Shown one piece after another: positions 7,541 through 15,727 of a stretch of DNA of 64,000 nucleotides. Made by a program: the position numbers and the translations under genes. Below the pieces are notes generated by a model that was not told the DNA's origin, did not search any database, and saw only the letters and a list, made by a program, of their open reading frames with translations. The DNA comes from Clostridium sp. D43t1_170807_H7 (lineage in GTDB: Bacteria; Bacillota; Clostridia; Clostridiales; Clostridiaceae): the NCBI RefSeq assembly GCF_015555905.1, contig NZ_JADNLK010000005.1:92004-156003 (forward strand), read 5' to 3'. Within the stretch, counting starts at the first letter, position 1, and the number at the start of each line of letters is the position of its first letter.

Positions 7541-10500
7541 ATGAGAAAAATGAAGACTATGGATGGTAACACTGCTGCTGCACACGTGTCATATGCGTTT
7601 ACAGAAGTAACTGCTATTTATCCAATAACTCCATCATCACCAATGGCAGAGCATGTTGATGAATGGGTTGCACAAGGTAGAAAAAATATTTTTGGACAAC
7701 CAGTAAAGGTTATGGAAATGCAATCAGAGGGAGGAGCAGCAGGGGCTGTTCATGGAGCATTACAAGCTGGAGCTTATACAACTACATATACAGCTTCACA
7801 AGGTTTATTATTAATGATTCCTAATATGTATAAAATAGCTGGAGAAAGACTTCCAGGGGTTATACATGTATCTGCTAGAGCACTAGCAACATCTTCATTA
7901 AATATATTTGGAGATCACCAGGATGTTATGGCAGCTAGACAAACTGGTTTTGCTATGCTTGCTGAAGGTTCAGTTCAAGAAGTTATGGACTTATCTGCAG
8001 TGGCTCATTTAACTGCAATTAAAACTAGAATTCCATTTATGAACTTCTTTGATGGATTTAGAACATCTCATGAAATTCAAAAAATTGAAGTTTTAGAATA
8101 TGATGAGTTAGCTAAATTAGTTGATTGGGATGCAGTAAAAGAATTTAGACAATCTGCTTTAAATCCGGATCATCCAGTAACTAGAGGAACAGCTCAAAAC
8201 CCTGATATATACTTCCAAACAAGAGAAGCTGTAAACAGATTCTATGATGATATTCCAGAAATAGTCGAAGGATATATGGCTGAAATAACTAAATTAACAG
8301 GAAGAGAATATCACTGCTTTGATTATTATGGAGCACCAGATGCTGATAGAGTAATTATTGCAATGGGTTCAGGAACTGACGTTGCTGAAGAAACTGTAGA
8401 TTACTTAAATGCTAGGGGTGAAAAGGTTGGTGTTGTAAAGGTTAGACTTTATAGACCATTCTCAGTAGAAAAATTATTAGCTGCAATTCCAGATACAGTT
8501 AAAAAGATTGCAGTTTTAGATAGAACTAAGGAACCAGGATCAATTGGTGAACCATTATACTTAGACGTAGTAAGTGCATTTGCTGGCAAAGAAAATGCTC
8601 CAGTTATAGTTGGTGGTAGATATGGATTAGGTTCAAAAGATCCAAACCCTTCAGATATAGCTGCAGTTTATGCTAACTTATCTAAGGACGAGCCTAAGAA
8701 TGGATTTACAATTAGTATAGTTGATGACGTAACATTTACATCACTTGAAACAGTAGAAGATATAGATGCTACACCAGAAGGAACTAAGGCTTGTAAGTTC
8801 TGGGGATTAGGTTCAGATGGTACTGTTGGTGCTAATAAGAGTGCTATTAAGATTATCGGTGATCATACTGATATGTATGCTCAAGGATATTTCTCATATG
8901 ATTCTAAAAAATCAGGTGGTATAACAGTTTCTCACTTAAGATTTGGTAAGAAGCCAATTAAATCACCATATTTAATAGATAAAGCTGATTTTGTAGCATG
9001 TCACAATCAATCATATGTTTATAAATATAATGTATTAGATGGATTAAAGAATAACGGTAAGTTCTTATTAAATACAATTTGGACACCAGAAGAATTAGAT
9101 GAAAGATTACCAGCAGAAATGAAGAGAACTATAGCTGAAAAGAATATAGAATTCTATACATTAAATGCTGTTAAGATAGCTCAAGAAATTGGCCTTGGTG
9201 GAAGAATTAACATGATAATGCAAGCTGCATTCTTTAAGATTGCTAATATAATACCTGTTGATGAGGCAGTAACATACTTAAAACAAGCTGTTGTTACATC
9301 ATATGGTAAAAAAGGTGAAAAAGTTGTTAATATGAATAATACTGCTATTGATGCTGGTATTGAATCTATAGTAAAAATAGAAGTTCCAGCAGCATGGGCA
9401 AATGCAGTAGATACAGAAGTAGCTACTACTAAAGAAGCTCCAGCATTTATTAAAGATATAGTTGAACCTATGAATAGACAAGAAGGTTTTGGATTACCTG
9501 TTTCAACATTTGTTAAACATGGTATGGAAGATGGTACTTTCATGGCTGGTACAGCTGCATATGAAAAAAGAGGAATTGCAATTAATGTTCCAGAATGGAT
9601 ACCAGAAAACTGTATTCAATGTAATCAATGTTCAGTAGTATGTCCTCATGCAGCAATAAGACCATTTTTATTGACTGGTGAAGAAGCTGAAAAAGCTCCT
9701 GATTCAATGAAGACTACTGATGCTAAGGCATTAAAGACAGAAGCTCCATATAAGTTCTCAATTGGTGTTACACCTCTTGATTGTACTGGATGTGGAAACT
9801 GTGCTGAAGTATGTCCAGCTAAGAATAAAGCTTTAGTAATGAAGCCACAAGATAGTCAACATGATCAAATAGAGGCTTGGGATTATGCAACAACAGAAGT
9901 ATCTGCTAAGAAGAACCCAATGAATAAGAATACATTAAAAGGTAGTCAATTCGAACAACCACTTCTTGAGTTCTCAGGTGCTTGTGCTGGATGTGGAGAA
10001 ACTCCATATGCTAAACTTGTTACTCAATTATTTGGTGATAGAATGATGGTAGCTAATGCTACAGGATGTTCTTCAATTTGGGGAGGATCAGCTCCTGCAA
10101 CTCCATATACAGTTAATCATAATGGACATGGTCCAGCTTGGGCAAATTCATTATTTGAAGATAATGCTGAATATGGATTAGGTATGTTCTTAGGAGTTCA
10201 AGCTATAAGAGATAGAGTTGCTGAAAATGTAAAAATTGCATTAGAAAGTAACTTAGCAGATGAAACTAAGGCTGTATTAAAAGAGTGGTTAGATAATAAA
10301 GAAGAAAGCGCTGGAACTAGAGAAAGAGCAAATGCTTTAGTTGCTGCACTTGAAAATTGTGATGCTGAAATAGCTAAGACTATTTTAAAGGACAAAGAGT
10401 TCTTCGTTAAGAGATCTCAATGGATCTTTGGTGGAGATGGTTGGGCATATGATATTGGATACGGTGGACTTGACCATGTTCTTGCATCAGGAGAAAACGT

Positions 10501-11059
10501 AAATGTATTAGTATTTGATACAGAAGTTTACTCAAATACTGGTGGACAATCTTCTAAAGCTACACCAACAGCTGCAATTGCTAAATTTGCTGCATCAGGT
10601 AAGAGAACTAAGAAGAAAGATTTAGGTATGATGGCTATGAGTTATGGTTATGTATATGTTGCTCAAGTTTGTATGGGTGCAGATAAAAACCAAGTTCTTA
10701 AAGCTATAGCAGAGGCAGAAGCTTATAATGGACCATCATTAATAATAGCTTATGCTCCATGTATTAACCATGGTATTAAAGCTGGAATGACAAATTCACA
10801 AGCAGAAGCTAAAAAAGCTGTAGATTGTGGATATTGGGCATTATATAGATATAACCCAACATTAAAAGGAACTAAGAACCCATTTACTTTAGATTCAAAA
10901 GAACCGAAGGGTGACTTTAGAGAATTCTTAATGGGTGAAGTTAGATATGCTTCATTAGCTAAGGCATTCCCAGAAGCAGCAGAAGCTTTATTTGAAAAGA
11001 CTCAAGCAGATGCAATGGAAAGATTGGAAAATTACAGAAAACTTGCTAATCAAGAATAG
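7541..11059 (+). CDS. nifJ: Pyruvate:ferredoxin (flavodoxin) oxidoreductase
   Basis: This homodimeric TPP/iron-sulfur enzyme oxidises pyruvate and CoA to acetyl-CoA, CO2 and reduced ferredoxin, the central step of clostridial fermentation. The 1172 residues match the full single-chain form. The N-terminal TPP/pyrimidine domain begins YPITPSSPMAEH. The two-cluster ferredoxin domain has CIQCNQCSVVCPHA near 690 and CTGCGNCAEVCPAK near 748. CAGCGETPY near 814 supplies ligands of the proximal cluster, and the Mg-TPP site includes GDGWAYDIGYGG near 965. ATG 7541 follows AGGGAAGCGAGG. Its codon use and GC are higher than its neighbours, as expected of a highly expressed gene. Confidence 0.97.
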   Translation: MRKMKTMDGNTAAAHVSYAFTEVTAIYPITPSSPMAEHVDEWVAQGRKNIFGQPVKVMEMQSEGGAAGAVHGALQAGAYTTTYTASQGLLLMIPNMYKIAGERLPGVIHVSARALATSSLNIFGDHQDVMAARQTGFAMLAEGSVQEVMDLSAVAHLTAIKTRIPFMNFFDGFRTSHEIQKIEVLEYDELAKLVDWDAVKEFRQSALNPDHPVTRGTAQNPDIYFQTREAVNRFYDDIPEIVEGYMAEITKLTGREYHCFDYYGAPDADRVIIAMGSGTDVAEETVDYLNARGEKVGVVKVRLYRPFSVEKLLAAIPDTVKKIAVLDRTKEPGSIGEPLYLDVVSAFAGKENAPVIVGGRYGLGSKDPNPSDIAAVYANLSKDEPKNGFTISIVDDVTFTSLETVEDIDATPEGTKACKFWGLGSDGTVGANKSAIKIIGDHTDMYAQGYFSYDSKKSGGITVSHLRFGKKPIKSPYLIDKADFVACHNQSYVYKYNVLDGLKNNGKFLLNTIWTPEELDERLPAEMKRTIAEKNIEFYTLNAVKIAQEIGLGGRINMIMQAAFFKIANIIPVDEAVTYLKQAVVTSYGKKGEKVVNMNNTAIDAGIESIVKIEVPAAWANAVDTEVATTKEAPAFIKDIVEPMNRQEGFGLPVSTFVKHGMEDGTFMAGTAAYEKRGIAINVPEWIPENCIQCNQCSVVCPHAAIRPFLLTGEEAEKAPDSMKTTDAKALKTEAPYKFSIGVTPLDCTGCGNCAEVCPAKNKALVMKPQDSQHDQIEAWDYATTEVSAKKNPMNKNTLKGSQFEQPLLEFSGACAGCGETPYAKLVTQLFGDRMMVANATGCSSIWGGSAPATPYTVNHNGHGPAWANSLFEDNAEYGLGMFLGVQAIRDRVAENVKIALESNLADETKAVLKEWLDNKEESAGTRERANALVAALENCDAEIAKTILKDKEFFVKRSQWIFGGDGWAYDIGYGGLDHVLASGENVNVLVFDTEVYSNTGGQSSKATPTAAIAKFAASGKRTKKKDLGMMAMSYGYVYVAQVCMGADKNQVLKAIAEAEAYNGPSLIIAYAPCINHGIKAGMTNSQAEAKKAVDCGYWALYRYNPTLKGTKNPFTLDSKEPKGDFREFLMGEVRYASLAKAFPEAAEALFEKTQADAMERLENYRKLANQE

Positions 11060-11071
11060 TAATAAATTAAC

Positions 11072-11099
11072 AAAAAAAGAGGTGAAAACCTCTTTTTTT
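11072..11099 (+). terminator. Rho-independent terminator of the PFOR gene
   Basis: AAAAAAAGAGGT, a GAAA loop and ACCTCTTTTTTT form a hairpin with a long T-tract 12 bases after the stop of the PFOR gene. Confidence 0.9.
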
Positions 11100-11277
11100 A
11101 TTTATATTTTACAAAAAGCTTTTAAATTTTTATAAAAAAAATATATTTTTCTTTTATTTTCCTAAGAATAAGGGTACAATTATAAAGACTAGTTAAGTTA
11201 AGCAATATTAATAAAATAAATTTTTATATTTATTTTAAATTCATATTGGTTAACTTATTATTAAGGAGGAATATAAA

Positions 11278-11604
11278 ATGGAAAATGAATTAAATAAATG
11301 CGGCGAAGGCTGCGGATGCGGACATGATCATGATAGCCACGGATGTGGAGATAACTGTGGATGTGGAGAACACGAACATGAGCACTTTGTTGTAGATTTA
11401 GAAGATGATAACGGAAATGTTATATCTTGTCCAATAGTTGATGCATTTGAATTTGAAGAAAATGAATATGTATTAGCTCAAAATCCAGAAGATGAATCAG
11501 TATATCTATTCAGATCAACTGAAGAGGGAGAACTTATAGTTCCAGAAGAAGCTGAGTTTGATAAAGTAACTGAATACTATACTAACGTTTTAGCTGACGA
11601 GTAA
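11278..11604 (+). CDS. DUF1292 protein with Cys/His-rich N-terminus
   Basis: This is a 108-residue cytoplasmic protein. Residues about 36-105 form the DUF1292 domain (DLEDDNGNVISCPIVDAFEF, then EYVLAQNPEDESVYLFR). The first 36 residues are unusual: CGEGCGCGHDHDSHGCGDNCGCG followed by EHEHEH, with eight cysteines and six histidines, which could bind metal. Many DUF1292 proteins lack this extension. ATG 11278 follows AAGGAGG. The function of DUF1292 is unknown; a metal-buffering or regulatory role is only a guess. A terminator follows directly. Confidence 0.85.
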   Translation: MENELNKCGEGCGCGHDHDSHGCGDNCGCGEHEHEHFVVDLEDDNGNVISCPIVDAFEFEENEYVLAQNPEDESVYLFRSTEEGELIVPEEAEFDKVTEYYTNVLADE

Positions 11605-11611
11605 TAATTTG

Positions 11612-11649
11612 GAGAGATTGCACAAAAAGATTTGTGTGGTCTCTTTTTT
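11612..11649 (+). terminator. Terminator after the DUF1292 gene
   Basis: GAGATTGCACAAA, an AAGA loop and TTTGTGTGGTCTC, followed by a run of T, form a stem-loop eight bases after the stop. Confidence 0.85.
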
Positions 11650-11754
11650 TATAATTTAATTAATATTATTGATAATTTAATTCGTTGTTTTCAATTTACA
11701 TTTCATAAGTAAGGTGATATATTTTTATTATGGGAAATATTGCTTGGTTTTTAA

Positions 11755-11791
11755 TATAATATTAAAATTTATTTTAAATTTTAATATTATA
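11755..11791. promoter_or_regulatory. Perfect AT-only inverted repeat upstream of the PHP gene
   Basis: TATAATATTAAAATTTA at 11755-11771 is followed by TTT and the exact 17-base complement at 11775-11791. It lies 90 bases before the PHP gene. It could be an operator, or a stem-loop in the leader; with no G or C it would make a weak RNA hairpin. Confidence 0.45.
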
Positions 11792-11880
11792 CTGTAAGTT
11801 AGAATAACAATTTGAGAAGTAACTTAAACTAAGTAAAAGTTATAAATGAAAATTTCACTTGAAAAGAAAAGGTGAATAAG

Positions 11881-12708
11881 ATGAAGTATGCGGATTTACA
11901 TATTCATTCAAATTATTCTGATGGAATAAAAAGTCCAGAAGAAATAATTGATTCAGCAATAAAAGATAATATTAAATACATTTCTATAACAGATCATGAT
12001 TCTATAGCAGCACAGTATATTACTAAAAATAATTATGAAGAAATAAATATAATTCCAGGCATAGAGCTTAGTAGTGAATATAGAGAAATGGAATTGCATA
12101 TACTTGGATATTTTATGGATATTGATAATAAGCACTTGCAAGAAGTTGTAAATGAATTAAATATTCAAAGAATAAAAAGAGTAGAAGAGATATTATTTAA
12201 GTTAAAAAAATATGATATTAAATTAGAATTGGAAGATTTAGCTATAGATATAGATGCAACAGTAGGAAGAAGTCATGTAGCGAATGCAATGGTTAGAGAG
12301 GGTTACTTTGATAACTATAAAAGTGCTTTTAGAAATTTTTTAGTTCAAGGAAAACCGGGATATGTTAAAGGATTTAGATTGAATTATAGAGATTGCATAG
12401 ATGTAATTAATAAGTCTGGTGGAGTAGCTGTTTTAGCTCATCCAGGCCAAATATATAGAAAAATTGAAGTTGAAAATATTTTAAAGGAATTAAGATGTTT
12501 TGGCCTTAAAGGTATAGAGGTATATCATCCAAGCCATTCACAAGGAGATATAAATAAATTTTTTAATTTATCTAAAAAGTATAAGTTATGCGTAACTGGA
12601 GGAAGTGATTATCATGGTAAAGCCTTAGGTTATGATAATTTATCTATAGGTAGTTGTGGTTTAAATGAAGACTATTTAGAAAAGTTTATTAAATTTAATA
12701 AGAGATAA
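11881..12708 (+). CDS. PHP-domain phosphoesterase (3',5'-nucleoside bisphosphate phosphatase-like)
   Basis: This 275-residue metal-dependent phosphoesterase belongs to the PHP family related to RNase AM/YciV. Metal-binding motifs are DLHIHSNYSDG at 5-15, ITDHD near 37-41, AHPGQIYRK near 192 and GGSDYHGK near 240. Family enzymes remove the 3' phosphate of pAp-type nucleotides or trim RNA 5' ends; the exact substrate here is inferred. ATG 11881 is chosen because AAAAGGTGA at 11867-11875 is the ribosome binding site, and the upstream GTG 11872 overlaps it. The next gene begins 13 bases later. Confidence 0.88.
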   Translation: MKYADLHIHSNYSDGIKSPEEIIDSAIKDNIKYISITDHDSIAAQYITKNNYEEINIIPGIELSSEYREMELHILGYFMDIDNKHLQEVVNELNIQRIKRVEEILFKLKKYDIKLELEDLAIDIDATVGRSHVANAMVREGYFDNYKSAFRNFLVQGKPGYVKGFRLNYRDCIDVINKSGGVAVLAHPGQIYRKIEVENILKELRCFGLKGIEVYHPSHSQGDINKFFNLSKKYKLCVTGGSDYHGKALGYDNLSIGSCGLNEDYLEKFIKFNKR

Positions 12709-12721
12709 TGGGGGCAGATCA

Positions 12722-13915
12722 ATGGAATTATCAAGAAAAGCACAAAGAATCGAAGCGTCAGTAACTTTAGCAATAACAGCAAAAGCTAAAGAAATGAAAG
12801 AAAGTGGAATTGATGTAATTAGTTTTGGAGCAGGTGAACCAGATTTTAATACTCCACAAAATATAATTAATGCTGCTATAAAGGCAATGGAAGATGGTAA
12901 TACAAAATATACAAATGTAAATGGAATACTTCCATTAAGAGAAGCTATATGTAAGAAATTTAAGGATGACAATGGTTTAATATATAACCCATCACAAATA
13001 GTAGTATCTACAGGGGCTAAACAATCACTTGCAAATGCATTTTTAGCTATATTAAATCCAGGAGATGAGGTAATTGTACCAAATCCATATTGGGTTAGTT
13101 ATCCAGAACTTATAGGATTAGCAGATGGAAAAGCAGTATTTGTAGAAAGTAATGAAACATCTTCTTATAAGTTTACTAAAGAAAATTTAGAAAAGGCAGT
13201 TACTGAAAAGACTAAAGCTATTATATTAAATACGCCTAATAATCCAACAGGAACTATCTATAGTAAGGAAGAATTAATGGAAATAGCTGAATTTGCGAAA
13301 AAGTATAATCTTATAATAGTTTCTGATGAAATGTATGAGAAGTTAATATATGATGGAGAAGAGCATGTAAGTATTGCCAGTGTTTCAGATGATGCATATG
13401 AAAGAACTATTGTTATTAATGGTTTATCTAAATCTTATGCTATGACAGGATGGAGATTAGGTTATTGTGGTGCAACAGAAAAGATTTCAAAACTTATGAC
13501 TAATATTCAAAGCCATATGACTTCTAATGTTTGTTCTATAACTCAATATGCAGCAGTTGAAGCTTTAAATGGTCCCCAAGATAAGGTTAAAGAAATGATT
13601 TCCGAATTCGAAAGAAGAAGAAATTATATGGTTAAGACTTTAGAAGAAATGAATAATTTAAGCATAATTAAACCACAAGGTGCATTTTATATTATGATAA
13701 ATATTGATAAATGTTTAGGAAAAGAAATTAATGGAGAAAAAATTACTGATTCAATGGATTTTTCCGCTAAGTTATTAGAACATGAAAAAGTAGCAGTTAT
13801 TCCAGGAAAAGCTTTTGGATTAGACAACTATGTAAGAGTATCTTATGCAACTTCAATGGAATTAATTGAAAAAGGGCTAGAAAGAATTAATAAGTTTGTT
13901 AATAAGTTAAAATAA
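12722..13915 (+). CDS. Pyridoxal-phosphate aminotransferase, aspartate aminotransferase type
   Basis: The 397 residues form a complete fold-type I class I/II aminotransferase of the AspB/AspC type. Visible motifs are FGAGEPDFNTP near 36-46, YTNVNGILPLREAI near 62, NTPNNPTGTIYSKEEL near 170-185, and SKSYAMTGWRLGY with the Schiff-base lysine near 237. The C-terminal RVSYA includes the carboxylate-binding arginine. It likely interconverts aspartate and oxaloacetate with glutamate, but related aminotransferases cannot be excluded. It follows the PHP gene closely and precedes a hairpin. Confidence 0.9.
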   Translation: MELSRKAQRIEASVTLAITAKAKEMKESGIDVISFGAGEPDFNTPQNIINAAIKAMEDGNTKYTNVNGILPLREAICKKFKDDNGLIYNPSQIVVSTGAKQSLANAFLAILNPGDEVIVPNPYWVSYPELIGLADGKAVFVESNETSSYKFTKENLEKAVTEKTKAIILNTPNNPTGTIYSKEELMEIAEFAKKYNLIIVSDEMYEKLIYDGEEHVSIASVSDDAYERTIVINGLSKSYAMTGWRLGYCGATEKISKLMTNIQSHMTSNVCSITQYAAVEALNGPQDKVKEMISEFERRRNYMVKTLEEMNNLSIIKPQGAFYIMINIDKCLGKEINGEKITDSMDFSAKLLEHEKVAVIPGKAFGLDNYVRVSYATSMELIEKGLERINKFVNKLK

Positions 13916-13920
13916 ATAAA

Positions 13921-13952
13921 AGGGGCTGAAGCATATAGAATGCTCAGCCTCT
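13921..13952 (+). terminator. Stem-loop without T-tract between aminotransferase and HAD genes
   Basis: AGGGGCTGAAGCAT, an ATAG loop and AATGCTCAGCCTCT form a stem with one bulge. No T run follows, so it may be an RNA stabiliser or weak attenuator rather than a full terminator. Confidence 0.55.
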
Positions 13953-13977
13953 AGTAAGTTAAGCTGGAGGAAAATAC

Positions 13978-14616
13978 GTGGAAAAATTAGCGATATTTGA
14001 TATAGATTATACAATAACAAGAAAAGAGACTTTAATGGAATTTTTTAAATATATTGTATCTAAGGATATAAAAAACATAAAATTCTTACCAAGAGCTTTA
14101 TATTCAGGAGCAATGTATGGCATTAAGGTTTATGATGAAAGAAGAGTTAAAGAGTGTTTTTTAAAGTTTATAGAAAACATAGATGAAGCAGAGTTAGCTA
14201 AGCTTACTAAATCATTTTATGATGAAAGAATAAGTAAAATACTTTATAAAGATGCAGTAGATATGATAAAGAAATTAAAAAAAGCAGGATATATGGTAAT
14301 ACTTATATCAGCATCACCAGAGTTCTATGTTAAAGAATTTTATGCAATAAAAGAAGTAGATTTAATAATTGGAACTAAGTTTGCATTTGAAGGTGGAAAA
14401 TTCATAAGAAAAATGGATGGAAAGAACTGTAAAGGTGAAGAAAAAGTTAGAAGATTAAATGAGGTTTTAAAAGAAAAAAATATAAAAGTAGATTTTAAAA
14501 ATTCATATATGTTCTCAGATTCATTATCAGACAAACCATTATTAGATCTTGTTGGAAATCCATATTTAATTAATTATAAAAAGAAACATGAAATAGAAAT
14601 TTTAAGATGGAAATAA
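13978..14616 (+). CDS. HAD-IB family phosphatase
   Basis: This 212-residue haloacid dehalogenase superfamily hydrolase is of the SerB-like IB subclass. The nucleophile motif FDIDYT has D8 and D10, motif II is LISASPEFYV near 105, and motif III/IV is FSDSLSDKPLLDLVG near 178. The helical cap lies between about 20 and 85. Such enzymes dephosphorylate phosphoserine or other small phosphomonoesters; the substrate is not predictable. It starts at GTG 13978 with CTGGAGG at 13964-13970. It is followed after 21 bases by a class IV aminotransferase, so an amino-acid role is plausible. Confidence 0.87.
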   Translation: MEKLAIFDIDYTITRKETLMEFFKYIVSKDIKNIKFLPRALYSGAMYGIKVYDERRVKECFLKFIENIDEAELAKLTKSFYDERISKILYKDAVDMIKKLKKAGYMVILISASPEFYVKEFYAIKEVDLIIGTKFAFEGGKFIRKMDGKNCKGEEKVRRLNEVLKEKNIKVDFKNSYMFSDSLSDKPLLDLVGNPYLINYKKKHEIEILRWK

Positions 14617-14637
14617 ATAATCTTCAAAGGAAGTGTA

Positions 14638-15441
14638 ATGTTAATGGAAGCGATAAATAAATTTTACTTAAATAATGGAATAATATATTCTATTAATGAT
14701 TTTACTGATGAAGATTATAAGGAAAAGATAATATATGAGGTCTTAAGAGTTGTTAATGGAAAGCCAGTATTTTTAAAGGAACACTTAGCTAGAATGCAAA
14801 AATCATTTAAGCTTATAAATAAAGAATTTCCATATAGTGAAGAGGATATAGAAACTTTAATAGCTAAAGTTATTAAAAAGAATGATAATGCTATTGGTAA
14901 TATAAAGATTACATATAATATAAGTAATGGTAATTTAAAAATATATTATATAATGCATTCGTATCCTGCTGAGGAATACTATGAAAAAGGAGTAAAAGTT
15001 ATTCTTTATTATGGGGAAAGAGAAAATCCTAATTTAAAGATAGTTAGTACAGAATTTAGAGCGAAAATTGCAGAAAAAATGAAGGAAGCTAATGCTCATG
15101 AAGCACTTTTAGTAGATAGAAATGGTTTTATTACAGAGGGAAGTAAATCAAACTTTTTTGGAATAAAGGATAAAAAACTTATAACAGCTAAGGGTGAAGC
15201 AGTACTTAGAGGAATTACAAGAGATAAAATATTTAAAATAGCAGAATCATTAGGGATAGAAGTAGAGGAAAAAGAAATAAAGGCTACAGAAATAAGAGAA
15301 CTAGATTCATTATTTATTTCAGGAACTTCAGTTGCTATATTACCAATATCTCAAGTTGATGATATAAAATTTAATGTTAACAATGAAATTTTAAGAAAAA
15401 TTATGAAGAGATATAATGAACTTTTAGAAGGAAAATTATAA
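14638..15441 (+). CDS. Class IV aminotransferase (BCAT/D-amino acid/ADC-lyase family)
   Basis: This 267-residue fold-type IV PLP enzyme has LKEHLARMQKSFKLI near 42-56. The catalytic lysine region is STEFRAKIAEK near 139, followed by HEALLVDRNGFITEGSKSNFF, typical of the family, and later SGTSVAILPISQV near 230. The family includes branched-chain aminotransferases, D-alanine transaminases and aminodeoxychorismate lyases. Length and motifs do not settle which. ATG 14638 follows AAGGAAG; an in-frame ATG six bases later is also possible. It is in a run with the HAD gene and YvrJ. Confidence 0.85.
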   Translation: MLMEAINKFYLNNGIIYSINDFTDEDYKEKIIYEVLRVVNGKPVFLKEHLARMQKSFKLINKEFPYSEEDIETLIAKVIKKNDNAIGNIKITYNISNGNLKIYYIMHSYPAEEYYEKGVKVILYYGERENPNLKIVSTEFRAKIAEKMKEANAHEALLVDRNGFITEGSKSNFFGIKDKKLITAKGEAVLRGITRDKIFKIAESLGIEVEEKEIKATEIRELDSLFISGTSVAILPISQVDDIKFNVNNEILRKIMKRYNELLEGKL

Positions 15442-15512
15442 AATTGTTTTATAAAAAAATGATAGTTACTGGATATATATTAAGTGTAATAATTATTTTA
15501 GGGGGTAAATTT

Positions 15513-15683
15513 ATGGAAATAAATGAACTTATTAATTTAATTGCTAATGTTGGTTTTCCAGTAGCTATTAGTGCATATTTACTAATACGATTAGAAAAGC
15601 AAATAATGACATTAACATTTTCAATAAATAAGCTGAATACCATAATTTCTACTAAACTTGGTATTGTAATTGATAATGAGTAG
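15513..15683 (+). CDS. YvrJ family small membrane protein
   Basis: This 56-residue protein (MEINELINLIANVGFPVAIS and onward) matches the YvrJ family: one hydrophobic segment, the LIANVGFPVAIxxYLL core, and a short amphipathic C-terminus. AGGGGG at 15500-15505 sets the start at ATG 15513; the frame is open further upstream to TTG 15444 but without a ribosome binding site. The function of YvrJ is unknown. It lies between an aminotransferase and a terminator. Confidence 0.82.
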   Translation: MEINELINLIANVGFPVAISAYLLIRLEKQIMTLTFSINKLNTIISTKLGIVIDNE

Positions 15684-15691
15684 TAATCAAA

Positions 15692-15724
15692 AATGAGTGT
15701 ATCATGGAGATACACTCATTTTTT
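15692..15724. terminator. Terminator between convergent yvrJ and ppaC
   Basis: AATGAGTGTATC, ATGGA and GATACACTCATT form a perfect 12-bp stem followed by T residues. A complementary A-run on the left allows use in both directions. Confidence 0.88.
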
Positions 15725-15727
15725 ATA

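Noticed and set aside
9181..9543. 120-codon minus-strand frame inside PFOR
   Set aside because: Shadow of the strongly biased PFOR codons, with no start signal and an implausible protein.
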